Origin: Ignavibacteriaceae bacterium
Lineage (GTDB): Bacteria > Bacteroidota > Ignavibacteria > Ignavibacteriales > Ignavibacteriaceae
Assembly: GCA_019912505.1 (NCBI GenBank)
Contig: JAIOIM010000319.1
Location: 1-6,824 of the forward strand
Reading direction: 5' to 3'
DNA: 6,824 bases
The notes below the pieces were generated by a model, which searched no databases, was not told the origin of the DNA, and worked only from the letters and a program-made list of their open reading frames with translations. Positions 1-6,731 of this stretch are shown piece by piece (position 1 is the stretch's first letter; each line of letters begins with the position of its first letter). Made by a program: the position numbers and the translations under genes.

Positions 1-2091
1 AAACAATAGTATTACCAAAGAGAATATTACAAACACAATATACGTCTGTACTTTACCGGTTTGGAAGCCTCTAAAGAAAAGACCTATTAAACCGCTTAAG
101 TAAGCAACAAAGTTTACCAATCCGTCAACTACATACGTATCAAACTTACCGAATATATAAGCAAGTCCGCGAGTAACTGTTGCAGTGCCGTTTACAATTC
201 CATCGATGATTGTCTGATCGAACCAATACAGTATACGACTTATAGCGATAGTTCCCGCTACAAAAGCTGCATTGTAAATTTCATCAAAGTACCACTTATT
301 ATAGGAGAGATTGTACAACGGTTTTATACTGCCTGCAATTTTGTCGGGATCAATTTTTTTCCACTGATACATAACAAAAGCAAAAAGAATTCCGAAACCG
401 CCGAGGATTAATGATAACCCCATAGCAGGGTAATGAGCATGATGAACTGCTTCAGTATATTGATTTGAATATACAATTTCGTGCTTTGCTTCAACCGGTT
501 CTGTAATTGTATGTTCGGTTTTTGTATCATCAACCATAAAAGGATATCGCGCAAAATCGGGGACTGAAATTGTCGGCGCCTTAACCCATTTCGATAAAAA
601 CCAACCTGCATCGGCATTTGCCGGGTTTGGCGTATAAAAAATAAAAATTGAGAGTGTCGATAACACAATTAATGGCAACGCCATTACCCACGGGCTTTCA
701 TGGGCGTGGTCGTATTTATGCTGATCTTTGGGTTTGCCATGAAACGTTAAAATAATTAGTCTGAACATATAAAAGGCTGTAAGCATCGCTACAAAAAATC
801 CTATTAGCGGAAACAGCCAGTGCCCGGTTAAAGAAGCAAACGCGTATGTACCGGCAAGTATACCATCTTTACTTAAAAAGCCTGACGTTAAGGGAACGCC
901 GGAAATTGCTAATGAAGCAATTAAAAATGTTGCGTAGGTTATCGGCATTTTTTTCCGTAAGCCGCCCATCTTTGTAATATCCTGTTCGTGGTGCATTGCG
1001 TGTATAACCGAGCCGGAACCAAGGAATAAACACGCTTTGAAAAACGCATGTGTTATTAAATGGAAAAAAGCAAAAGTGTATGCTCCAACGCCGAGAGCCA
1101 TAACCATATAACCAAGCTGGCTAACAGTAGAATAAGCCAAAACTTTTTTGATGTCGTTTTGTGTTAATGCAATTGTAGCCGGTATAAAGGCTGATATTGC
1201 GCCAATAACAGCAATGAAGAACAAAGCATCGCCGGTTAATATTGGAAACATTCTTGCAACAAAGTATACGCCTGCTGCAACCATTGTAGCGGCATGTATC
1301 AAAGCGCTAACGGGTGTGGGACCCTCCATTGCATCGGGTAACCAAACGTGTAATGGAAATTGTGCCGATTTACCAATAGCACCGCCGAATAAAAGTATGC
1401 CTGTAACAGTAAGCCAGAAACCGCTGTCAAACGGCAACTGCTGCCCAGAAATTGCGAGGAATATTTTATCGAACGAAAATGTATGGTATGTTGTATATAA
1501 TATCAAAATACCGACAAGCATTCCGAGGTCGCCTATACGGTTTACAATAAAAGCTTTTTTACCGGCATCGGAGGCAGATTTTTTTTCATACCAAAAACCG
1601 ATAAGTAGATATGAAGAAAGACCCACTAACTCCCAGAACATATACATCATCAATAAATTGTGTGTAATAACAATGCCGATCATTGAGAATGTAAATAACC
1701 CGAGATAAGCAAAGTAACGATTGTAGCGAATATCGTCCTTCATATATGCAATTGAGAAGAGATGAACAAGAAAGCTTATAAGAAGTACAGCTACAAGCAT
1801 AATTACGGCAATATTATCAAGCAGAATACCGAGTTCTATTTTTATCCATCCGAGAAGCGGTGTATTGCCGAGGTTAATCCATTCAAACTCGCTGACGATT
1901 CTTGAATCAGTAAGATAACCGAGTTTTACGAATGCTATAGTAACAGCAATGCCAAGCGCAATAAATAAAAGAGATGTCTCGATGAGATATGCCCATTTTA
2001 ATTTTTTCCCCATGAAAATGCTAAACACAAATCCGAGAAGGGGAATAAATAAAACAGCAACTGCTAATTGTATAAGTAAACCTTCAGTCAT
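1..2091 (-). CDS. nuoL: NADH-quinone oxidoreductase subunit L (partial, C-terminus beyond left edge)
   Basis: NuoL is the distal antiporter-like proton-pumping subunit of the membrane arm. I read the frame from the ATG at 2091 to base 1: 697 codons with no stop, still open at the edge, so the protein is longer than the roughly 610 residues of the Escherichia coli form. Channel residues are in place: E154 in MYMFWELVGLSSYLLIGFW, K241 in GAIGKSAQFPLHVWLPDAMEG, H348 and K352 in LITHAFFKACLFLGSGS, and K408 in LTSGFLSKDG. NDIKKVLAYSTVSQLGYMV is the classic antiporter-family segment. About residues 489-557 form a polar loop with several His and acidic residues, between two hydrophobic helices. After it come YNKWYFDEIYNAAF, the long lateral-helix region and a FD-x4-DG-x-VN module present twice in tandem (624-675). 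The final visible residues begin another hydrophobic helix. nuoM should follow beyond the edge. Confidence 0.98.
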   Translation of the reverse strand, partial: MTEGLLIQLAVAVLFIPLLGFVFSIFMGKKLKWAYLIETSLLFIALGIAVTIAFVKLGYLTDSRIVSEFEWINLGNTPLLGWIKIELGILLDNIAVIMLVAVLLISFLVHLFSIAYMKDDIRYNRYFAYLGLFTFSMIGIVITHNLLMMYMFWELVGLSSYLLIGFWYEKKSASDAGKKAFIVNRIGDLGMLVGILILYTTYHTFSFDKIFLAISGQQLPFDSGFWLTVTGILLFGGAIGKSAQFPLHVWLPDAMEGPTPVSALIHAATMVAAGVYFVARMFPILTGDALFFIAVIGAISAFIPATIALTQNDIKKVLAYSTVSQLGYMVMALGVGAYTFAFFHLITHAFFKACLFLGSGSVIHAMHHEQDITKMGGLRKKMPITYATFLIASLAISGVPLTSGFLSKDGILAGTYAFASLTGHWLFPLIGFFVAMLTAFYMFRLIILTFHGKPKDQHKYDHAHESPWVMALPLIVLSTLSIFIFYTPNPANADAGWFLSKWVKAPTISVPDFARYPFMVDDTKTEHTITEPVEAKHEIVYSNQYTEAVHHAHYPAMGLSLILGGFGILFAFVMYQWKKIDPDKIAGSIKPLYNLSYNKWYFDEIYNAAFVAGTIAISRILYWFDQTIIDGIVNGTATVTRGLAYIFGKFDTYVVDGLVNFVAYLSGLIGLFFRGFQTGKVQTYIVFVIFSLVILLF
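67..222 (-). repeat. Tandem 26-residue repeat within nuoL C-terminal region
   Basis: Residues 624-649 and 650-675 of NuoL align without gaps at an offset of exactly 26 residues. Both units begin Phe-Asp, two residues, two branched aliphatics, Asp-Gly, Ile or Leu, Val-Asn (FDQTIIDGIVN and FDTYVVDGLVN). After this they share hydrophobic spacing but few identities. The DNA of the two copies has diverged, so this is an old protein-level duplication, not a recent DNA repeat. It lies in the segment that connects the lateral helix to the terminal helix. Confidence 0.6.
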
Positions 2092-2096
2092 AAAAC

Positions 2097-2408
2097 TCAG
2101 TCTTTTAATGTATCAATTTCGTCTACGTTTACGGTAGAGAAGATTTTGTAAATGTTTAATACAATTGCCAACGCAATGGCGGCTTCGGCAGCTGCAAGCA
2201 CAATAACGAACAAAGCGATTATTTGTCCTTGAAGACCGAAATTTCCGTATCTGGCAAATGCTATAAAATTAATGTTTGCCGCATTCAGTATAAGCTCAAT
2301 TCCCATTAAAACCATTACGGCATTACGTCGTGTAACAACACCGAAAATGCCGAGGCAAAAAAGTAATGAACTGACAATAAGAAAATGATTTAATCCTACA
2401 TGCAACAT
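2097..2408 (-). CDS. nuoK: NADH-quinone oxidoreductase subunit K
   Basis: NuoK is a three-helix membrane subunit homologous to MrpC of the multi-subunit Na+/H+ antiporters and forms part of the central hydrophilic axis of the proton pump. The protein has 103 residues, the usual size. The two membrane-buried glutamates needed for coupling in the family are present: E38 in LMGIELILNAANINF and E75 in LAAAEAAIALAI, matching E36 and E72 of the Escherichia coli protein. Hydrophobic segments are at about 7-25, 30-51 and 61-86, with a short polar tail ending DEIDTLKD. The start ATG is preceded by AAGGA at a 7-base spacing, one of the two best ribosome binding sites in the window. nuoL begins 5 bases after the stop. 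Confidence 0.98.
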   Translation of the reverse strand: MLHVGLNHFLIVSSLLFCLGIFGVVTRRNAVMVLMGIELILNAANINFIAFARYGNFGLQGQIIALFVIVLAAAEAAIALAIVLNIYKIFSTVNVDEIDTLKD

Positions 2409-2410
2409 TT

Positions 2411-2899
2411 TTATTTCCTTGCAATTGATGCTGCGCCAACTAGCGCAACAAGTAATAAAACACCAAGAACTTCAAATACTATTATATACTCGTTCATAAG
2501 TAAGAAACCCAAACCGTTAAGCGTGGTTTTTGGCGCTTCGCCTGCGGCTGTTTTCCATTCAGTATTCAAAAGGGCTGAAACCAAAATACCCGCAAATAAA
2601 CCCACACCTATAGCCGCCGGAAATAACTGCAAAGAGCCGGTTTTAATTTGAACGTTTGTAATTTTGTTCGTCAGCATAACTCCGAAGATAAGGAGAATTA
2701 GAATTCCGCCGACATAAACAACTAACTGAACAATGGCTACAAAATCTGCGGTTAACAAAACATAGATGCCAGTTACTCCAAAAAAAGTAAGCAGAAGATA
2801 AAATGCAGCGTGCACAATGTTACGTGTTGTTACAACCATAAAGGCAGAACCAACAGTGGCAAGTGCGAAAATGTAAAATATAATATCGTAAATGTTCAT
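2411..2899 (-). CDS. nuoJ: NADH-quinone oxidoreductase subunit J
   Basis: NuoJ is a five-helix membrane subunit lying between NuoH/NuoA and the antiporter-like subunits, and takes part in coupling quinone reduction to proton movement. The protein has 162 residues. Hydrophobic segments lie near 4-22, 29-48, 53-77, 92-111 and 138-158. The most conserved part is helix 3, ADFVAIVQLVVYVGGILILL at 51-70, followed by IFGVMLTNK. It contains the Tyr-Val-Gly-Gly region (Y62-G65) where family structures show a pi-bulge. Residues 112-130 are a polar loop before the last helix, which carries E143. The ATG at 2899 lies 6 bases after the nuoI stop, with only a weak purine stretch (AAAGAG) upstream. The stop is 2 bases before nuoK. 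Confidence 0.97.
   Translation of the reverse strand: MNIYDIIFYIFALATVGSAFMVVTTRNIVHAAFYLLLTFFGVTGIYVLLTADFVAIVQLVVYVGGILILLIFGVMLTNKITNVQIKTGSLQLFPAAIGVGLFAGILVSALLNTEWKTAAGEAPKTTLNGLGFLLMNEYIIVFEVLGVLLLVALVGAASIARK
2416..2420 (-). promoter_or_regulatory. Ribosome binding site of nuoK
   Basis: AAGGA on the minus strand, 7 bases upstream of the nuoK ATG, lies inside the last codons of nuoJ. It supports the chosen nuoK start. Most other starts in this window lack such a clear site. Confidence 0.6.
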
Positions 2900-2905
2900 A
2901 CGGTT

Positions 2906-3508
2906 TTACTCTTTTTTATCTTCAGGCTTATCACCCGAAGTTTTATTATCAGCGGCTTTCTGTTCTTCAGCCTTTTTTGCCGCTGCTGCTGCGGCAGCTA
3001 ATTTTTGGGCTGCTTTCTCAGCTTCGGCTGCTGCAAAATTACTTTTCTTTTCTTCTATTTCTTCAGGCGTTAGAGTGGTAAAACTATAGTCCAATTTTTC
3101 CCGTTCGAATTCTGAAAATTCAAACACGTCTGTCATGTAAATACATTCGGTGGGGCAGGGGTATACACAAAGCTGGCAATAACAGCATTTTGCAAAATCG
3201 ATATTAAACTTTGTAACCCACAGCGCTTTTTTCTTTCCGTTTGATGTTTTACCAAGGTCTTCCGTGGGCAAACTTTTTACTGTTTCTATTGAAATACAGT
3301 TAACCGGGCAAGCTCTTGCACACTGGTCGCAGCCTATACAGTCATCCATATTAACATAAAGTCTGTTGCGCTCTCTTTCGGGAAGCTGCAGTTTTACATC
3401 GGGGTATTGAATTGTAACCGAGCGGGTAAATAAATGTTTGAAGGTAACTTTCATACCGACAAACACCGTAAACAAACCCAGCCATATATTGTTAAAATAT
3501 TCTTTCAT
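2906..3508 (-). CDS. nuoI: NADH-quinone oxidoreductase subunit I (2x[4Fe-4S] ferredoxin type) with Ala/Lys/Glu-rich C-terminal tail
   Basis: NuoI carries clusters N6a and N6b and relays electrons to N2 in NuoB. In complexes without NuoEFG it is the likely entry point for electrons. The protein has 200 residues. An amphipathic N-terminal segment (about 1-30) is followed by two ferredoxin motifs: C57-x2-C60-x2-C63-x3-C67-P, and C108-x2-C111-x2-C114-x3-C118-P. C71, C109 and C122 are additional cysteines next to these ligands. The segment after the second motif (MTDVFEFSEFEREKLDYSF) is typical of the family. From about residue 148 the protein continues as a charged, Ala/Lys/Glu-rich tail of some 50 residues, with a run of seven alanines at 171-177, probably helical or coiled and then disordered. 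The tail makes this longer than many NuoI proteins. The start is 1 base after the nuoH stop, with no clear ribosome binding site. Confidence 0.97.
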   Translation of the reverse strand: MKEYFNNIWLGLFTVFVGMKVTFKHLFTRSVTIQYPDVKLQLPERERNRLYVNMDDCIGCDQCARACPVNCISIETVKSLPTEDLGKTSNGKKKALWVTKFNIDFAKCCYCQLCVYPCPTECIYMTDVFEFSEFEREKLDYSFTTLTPEEIEEKKSNFAAAEAEKAAQKLAAAAAAAKKAEEQKAADNKTSGDKPEDKKE

Positions 3509-3509
3509 A

Positions 3510-4583
3510 TTATAAAACTGTTATTAAACCAACAATAAGAAGATTGACAAAAGCAATCGGGATTAAATATTTCCAGCACAAAGCCATCAACTGATCTACT
3601 CTTAAACGGGGGAGAGTCCAGCGAAGCCACATTTGCACAAATACAAAAAACACACCCTTAAATGTGAACCAGAAAAACTGTTCGATTGGTATTAACCATA
3701 ATATATCTAAGGTGTTGCCGAGGTAACCAATTGGCGACTGGTAGCCTCCGAAAAACACAGCTGCAACAATTGCTGAAACTGCAAACATGTTTGCATATTC
3801 GGCGAGGAAAAACATTGCGAATTTCATCCCGGAATATTCAGTATGGTAACCGGATACAAGTTCTGACTCTGCTTCAGGAATATCAAAAGGCGTTCTGTTT
3901 ACTTCGGCTAAAGTACTTATATATATGATGACGAATCCGATAAACATTGAAGGGATAAAAGCGAGTTTAACCAGTCCGGCAACAGGCCCGCCGAGAATCA
4001 TCCAGTTCCAGAAATAACCGGTTTGTAGTTCACTCAAAGTAGTAAGGTTAAGCGTCCCGGTCATCATTACTATTGTTAAGATGACAAGCATAGTCGGTAT
4101 TTCATAACTGATAACCTGCGCAGCCGAACGCATGGCACCGAGCAAAGTATATTTATTGTTAGAAGCCCAGCCAGCCATCAAAATACCTGCAACAACTAAA
4201 CCGGAAACTGCAACTATGAAGAACAAACCAAGATCGATATTTGACCCAATAAATGCACTGGAAAAAGGAATTGCTGCAAATGCGGCATAACTGCCGGTAA
4301 AAACAAGTACGGGCGCAATATTAAAAAGTGGTTTATCGCTGTTGGTTGGTACAATATCTTCCTTTTGTACAAGTTTAATTATGTCCGCAACTGTCTGCAA
4401 AATTCCATGGTATCCGGTTCTCATCGGACCGAGGCGATCCTGCATATGAGCCGAAACTTTTCTTTCTAAAAGCACTGCAAACAACGCAAAGGGAAGTATA
4501 AAAACAAACAGAGGTAAAAGGCTCTGAATAAATCCGGCGGCGATTTCGCTTCCGGTTAGCTTTAATAGAAAATCATATATCAT
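3510..4583 (-). CDS. nuoH: NADH-quinone oxidoreductase subunit H (membrane anchor)
   Basis: NuoH is the membrane subunit that anchors the peripheral arm and forms the quinone entry tunnel and the start of the proton-coupling path. The protein has 357 residues, a usual length, with about eight hydrophobic segments (for example near 15-39, 91-113, 116-138, 160-176, 203-224, 258-280 and 336-357). Family motifs are ERKVSAHMQDRLGPMRTG at 40-57 and the conserved acidic cytoplasmic loop LAEVNRTPFDIPEAESELV at 225-243. The late WLRWTLPRLRVDQLM at 319-333 also fits. The ATG at 4583 overlaps the nuoD stop and is preceded by a good ribosome binding site, GGAGAG. The gene is followed after a single base by nuoI. 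Its immediate link to nuoD marks the loss, or different location, of nuoEFG. Confidence 0.98.
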   Translation of the reverse strand: MIYDFLLKLTGSEIAAGFIQSLLPLFVFILPFALFAVLLERKVSAHMQDRLGPMRTGYHGILQTVADIIKLVQKEDIVPTNSDKPLFNIAPVLVFTGSYAAFAAIPFSSAFIGSNIDLGLFFIVAVSGLVVAGILMAGWASNNKYTLLGAMRSAAQVISYEIPTMLVILTIVMMTGTLNLTTLSELQTGYFWNWMILGGPVAGLVKLAFIPSMFIGFVIIYISTLAEVNRTPFDIPEAESELVSGYHTEYSGMKFAMFFLAEYANMFAVSAIVAAVFFGGYQSPIGYLGNTLDILWLIPIEQFFWFTFKGVFFVFVQMWLRWTLPRLRVDQLMALCWKYLIPIAFVNLLIVGLITVL

Positions 4584-5695
4584 CTGTCAATCTCTCCGAG
4601 AACTATATCAATACTACCGAGGATTGCAATAACATCCGCAATCATGTGTCCGCGGCACAATTCATCCATTATACCGAGGTTAACGAAAGAGGGCGCACGT
4701 ACTTTTACCCTAAAAGGATTAAGTGAACCATTACTTATTATAAAATAACCAAGCTCGCCGCGTGGGTTTTCAACGCGTGTATAAACCTGTCCCACGGGTG
4801 GTTTTATTCTTTTGGGAATAGCGGACGTAACATCACCTTCCGGCAACTGATCAAGAGCCTGCTCAATTATTTTTAAGCTTTCTTCCATTTCAAGTATTCG
4901 TATGAAGTATCTGTCCCAGCAATCGCCAACTGTACCCATTCTGCCATCGCCAATGGGTATTTCAAAATCAAAACGATTATAAACCGAATATGGATCATCA
5001 CGTCTCAAATCCCATTTTATTCCGCTTGCGCGAAGATTGGGTCCGGAGATGCCAAAGTTTATTGCGGTATCGAGAGGGAGGATTCCAACATTAGCTGTTC
5101 GTTCGACAAAAATTTTGTTAAAACTCAAAAGTTCATTCATCTCTTTTATGTTAGGTCTAAAATAAGAAATGAACTCACGCGTAAGCCTTACAAAGTCGGG
5201 ATGAAGATCGTGAGATACGCCTCCTACCCAGATATAATTGTAGAGCAAACGTCCGCCGCACGTCATCTCAAAAAGGCTTAAGATTTTTTCTCTATCTCTG
5301 AAAGCAAATAGGAAAGGGGTAAACGCTCCAAGATCAGCGCCGTATGTTCCGATGGCTACAAGGTGCGAAGCAATACGCTGCAACTCGCCCATTATAACGC
5401 GGATGAAATCCACTCTTTCAGGTACTTCAATACCAAGGAGTTTTTCTACGGCAATGGCGTAACCGAATTCATTATACATGGAAGCGAGGTAATCCATTCT
5501 ATCAACATAGGGGATAACCTGCGGATAGGTCATAACTTCTGTGTGTTTTTCAAAACAACGGTGGAGATAACCAATGTGCGGTTTTACCGCTTTGATTATT
5601 TCACCCTCTAATTGAAGCTCGAGGCGAAGCACACCGTGTGTTGACGGATGCTGCGGACCCATATTAAGAACCATTTCTTCAGTTTTTAAAGGCAT
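4580..5695 (-). CDS. nuoD: NADH-quinone oxidoreductase subunit D (49 kDa subunit)
   Basis: NuoD forms the quinone-reduction chamber with NuoB and NuoH and descends from the large subunit of [NiFe]-hydrogenases. The protein has 371 residues with a short N-terminus: the conserved NMGPQHPSTHG begins at residue 11. H20 and Y69 (in DRMDYL) sit 49 residues apart and line up with the quinone-headgroup contacts H38 and Y87 of the Thermus thermophilus subunit, by my hand alignment from memory. Other landmarks are HIGYLHRCFEK at 40-50, GGRLLYNYIWVGGV at 147-160, PRGELGYF at 311-318 and the terminal ILGSIDIVLGEIDR. The hydrogenase-type metal-binding cysteines are not retained, as expected for complex I. 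The stop overlaps the nuoH start as ATGA. nuoE, nuoF and nuoG, which often follow nuoD, are absent here. Confidence 0.98.
   Translation of the reverse strand: MPLKTEEMVLNMGPQHPSTHGVLRLELQLEGEIIKAVKPHIGYLHRCFEKHTEVMTYPQVIPYVDRMDYLASMYNEFGYAIAVEKLLGIEVPERVDFIRVIMGELQRIASHLVAIGTYGADLGAFTPFLFAFRDREKILSLFEMTCGGRLLYNYIWVGGVSHDLHPDFVRLTREFISYFRPNIKEMNELLSFNKIFVERTANVGILPLDTAINFGISGPNLRASGIKWDLRRDDPYSVYNRFDFEIPIGDGRMGTVGDCWDRYFIRILEMEESLKIIEQALDQLPEGDVTSAIPKRIKPPVGQVYTRVENPRGELGYFIISNGSLNPFRVKVRAPSFVNLGIMDELCRGHMIADVIAILGSIDIVLGEIDR
4592..4597 (-). promoter_or_regulatory. Ribosome binding site of nuoH inside the end of nuoD
   Basis: GGAGAG on the minus strand lies 8 bases before the nuoH ATG. The same six bases are the Gly-Glu codons of the conserved nuoD ending VLGEIDR, so the site is embedded in coding sequence. 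With the ATGA overlap, it favours coupled or re-initiated translation of nuoH. Confidence 0.6.
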
Positions 5696-5707
5696 AATAT
5701 TCTTTTA

Positions 5708-6238
5708 TTAGTATGGGACTTTCATTCCTTGATAGAACTCGGGACTCTCATAATCTTTTCTTAATGGATAACCGGCTTCCCAATCGTACGGCATTAATAT
5801 TCGTCTTAAATCGGGGTGGTTCAAAAATATTATCCCGAACATATCAAAAGCTTCGCGCTCATGCCAGTCGGCTGAACGCCAAACTTCAGAAACCGAAGTG
5901 ACTTCCGGTTTTTCAATTGATACTGTAACAGCCAAAGTTATTTTGTGTTTTAGCGATATCGATTCGAGATGATAAAATACACTTAAAGTACCGCCCTCGG
6001 TTTTATGAGTGCCGTCTTCACTTGTTGTCTTTTTTCCGTTTGCGTTATCTACACCGGAAAGATTCATCATGTTGTCAAATTTGTAGTCATCACTATTTTT
6101 TAAGAAGGTACAAACTTTATCAAGTTCAAACGGATTTATTAAAATGTAATCTTCTGTAGGTACGCCTGCTTTTAATTCGATAACGGCATCAGCAAACTTT
6201 ATTTTTAAAATGTTAAAAATATCTTCTGTAGTTTTCAT
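5708..6238 (-). CDS. nuoC: NADH-quinone oxidoreductase subunit C (30 kDa subunit)
   Basis: NuoC is a structural subunit of the peripheral arm that packs against NuoD and NuoI. The protein has 176 residues. The family signature is in the C-terminal half: WHEREAFDMFGI at about 125-136, HPDLRRILMP at 141-150, and DWEAGYPLRKDY at 152-163. The N-terminal half (1-60) is the usual alpha/beta domain. Residues 65-82 form a Gly/Lys/Thr/Glu-rich polar stretch between the LSGVD strand and the TLSVFYHLESI strand; it looks like an expanded surface loop. The start ATG at 6238 overlaps the nuoB stop. No purine-rich ribosome binding site precedes it, in keeping with coupled translation. The gene ends with its own TAA, 12 bases before nuoD, so this is not the fused NuoCD seen in Escherichia coli and some Bacteroidota. 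Confidence 0.97.
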   Translation of the reverse strand: MKTTEDIFNILKIKFADAVIELKAGVPTEDYILINPFELDKVCTFLKNSDDYKFDNMMNLSGVDNANGKKTTSEDGTHKTEGGTLSVFYHLESISLKHKITLAVTVSIEKPEVTSVSEVWRSADWHEREAFDMFGIIFLNHPDLRRILMPYDWEAGYPLRKDYESPEFYQGMKVPY

Positions 6239-6726
6239 GCGGTTTTTTTAACTAATGATTCGTTTCTAATTTTTTCTTGAAGTTTTAATAATCCTTCCAG
6301 TAGCGCTTCGGGGCGCGGGGGGCATCCGGGTACGTAAACATCAACAGGTATAATTCTGTCAACTCCCTTTAACACGTGGTAACCATGTTCCCAATAAGGT
6401 CCGCCGCAGTTTGAACAACTGCCCATAGAAATAACATATTTTGGGTCAGGCATTTGTTCATAAAGGCGTTTTATTCGGATAGCCATCTTTAGTGTAACAG
6501 TTCCGCTTATAATTATTACATCTGACTGGCGGGGTGAGGGGCGCGGGATAACGCCGAATCTATCAAAATCGTAATGAGATGCTGATGTAGCCATCATTTC
6601 AATTGCGCAGCATGCAAGTCCAAAGCCCATTTGCCAAAGTGATGATAAACGAGCCCAGTTAAGGAGATCGTCAACTTTAGTTACAATTATATTTTCGTCG
6701 TTAAATTGTTTGTCGAGTAAACCCAT
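6235..6726 (-). CDS. nuoB: NADH-quinone oxidoreductase subunit B (cluster N2 subunit)
   Basis: NuoB binds the terminal [4Fe-4S] cluster N2, which passes electrons to quinone at the interface with NuoD and NuoH, on the cytoplasmic side of the membrane. Counting from the ATG at 6726 the protein has 163 residues, a normal length. All four N2 ligands are visible: the adjacent pair C39-C40 in GLACCAIEMM, C104 in SMGSCSNCGG, and C135 in VPGCPP. The conserved opening MGLLDKQF and the segment DDLLNWARLSSLWQMGFG also fit. A TTG three codons upstream (6735) is an alternative start in the same frame, overlapping the preceding stop. I prefer the ATG because family proteins typically begin MGLLD, although neither start has a convincing ribosome binding site. 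The 3' end overlaps nuoC by the four bases ATGA, so translation is probably coupled. Confidence 0.98.
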   Translation of the reverse strand: MGLLDKQFNDENIIVTKVDDLLNWARLSSLWQMGFGLACCAIEMMATSASHYDFDRFGVIPRPSPRQSDVIIISGTVTLKMAIRIKRLYEQMPDPKYVISMGSCSNCGGPYWEHGYHVLKGVDRIIPVDVYVPGCPPRPEALLEGLLKLQEKIRNESLVKKTA

Positions 6727-6731
6727 ATGTT

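Noticed and set aside
408..668. 86-codon minus-strand open frame
   Set aside because: It is an out-of-frame shadow within nuoL, whose own frame is open and has family sequence on both sides.
1148..1708. 186-codon plus-strand open frame
   Set aside because: It lies wholly antisense to the conserved NuoL core. Its translation matches no family I recognise, and the minus strand here carries unmistakable NuoL motifs.
1..2091. Possible frameshift or pseudogene in nuoL
   Set aside because: I read the frame codon by codon from 2091 to 1 and found no stop or frame change; it is simply cut by the window edge.
2966..3000. Simple-sequence (GCA/GCT) microsatellite in the NuoI tail
   Set aside because: The seven alanines use four different codons, so there is no pure repeat long enough to suggest slippage.
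2892..3089. Plus-strand open frame with an alanine-rich protein
   Set aside because: It is the antisense shadow of the NuoI tail; the Ala-rich look comes from reading the same GCN/NGC-rich bases in reverse.
5696..5707. Possible fused NuoCD protein
   Set aside because: nuoC ends with a TAA at 5710-5708, and nuoD has its own ATG 12 bases later; the two are separate genes.
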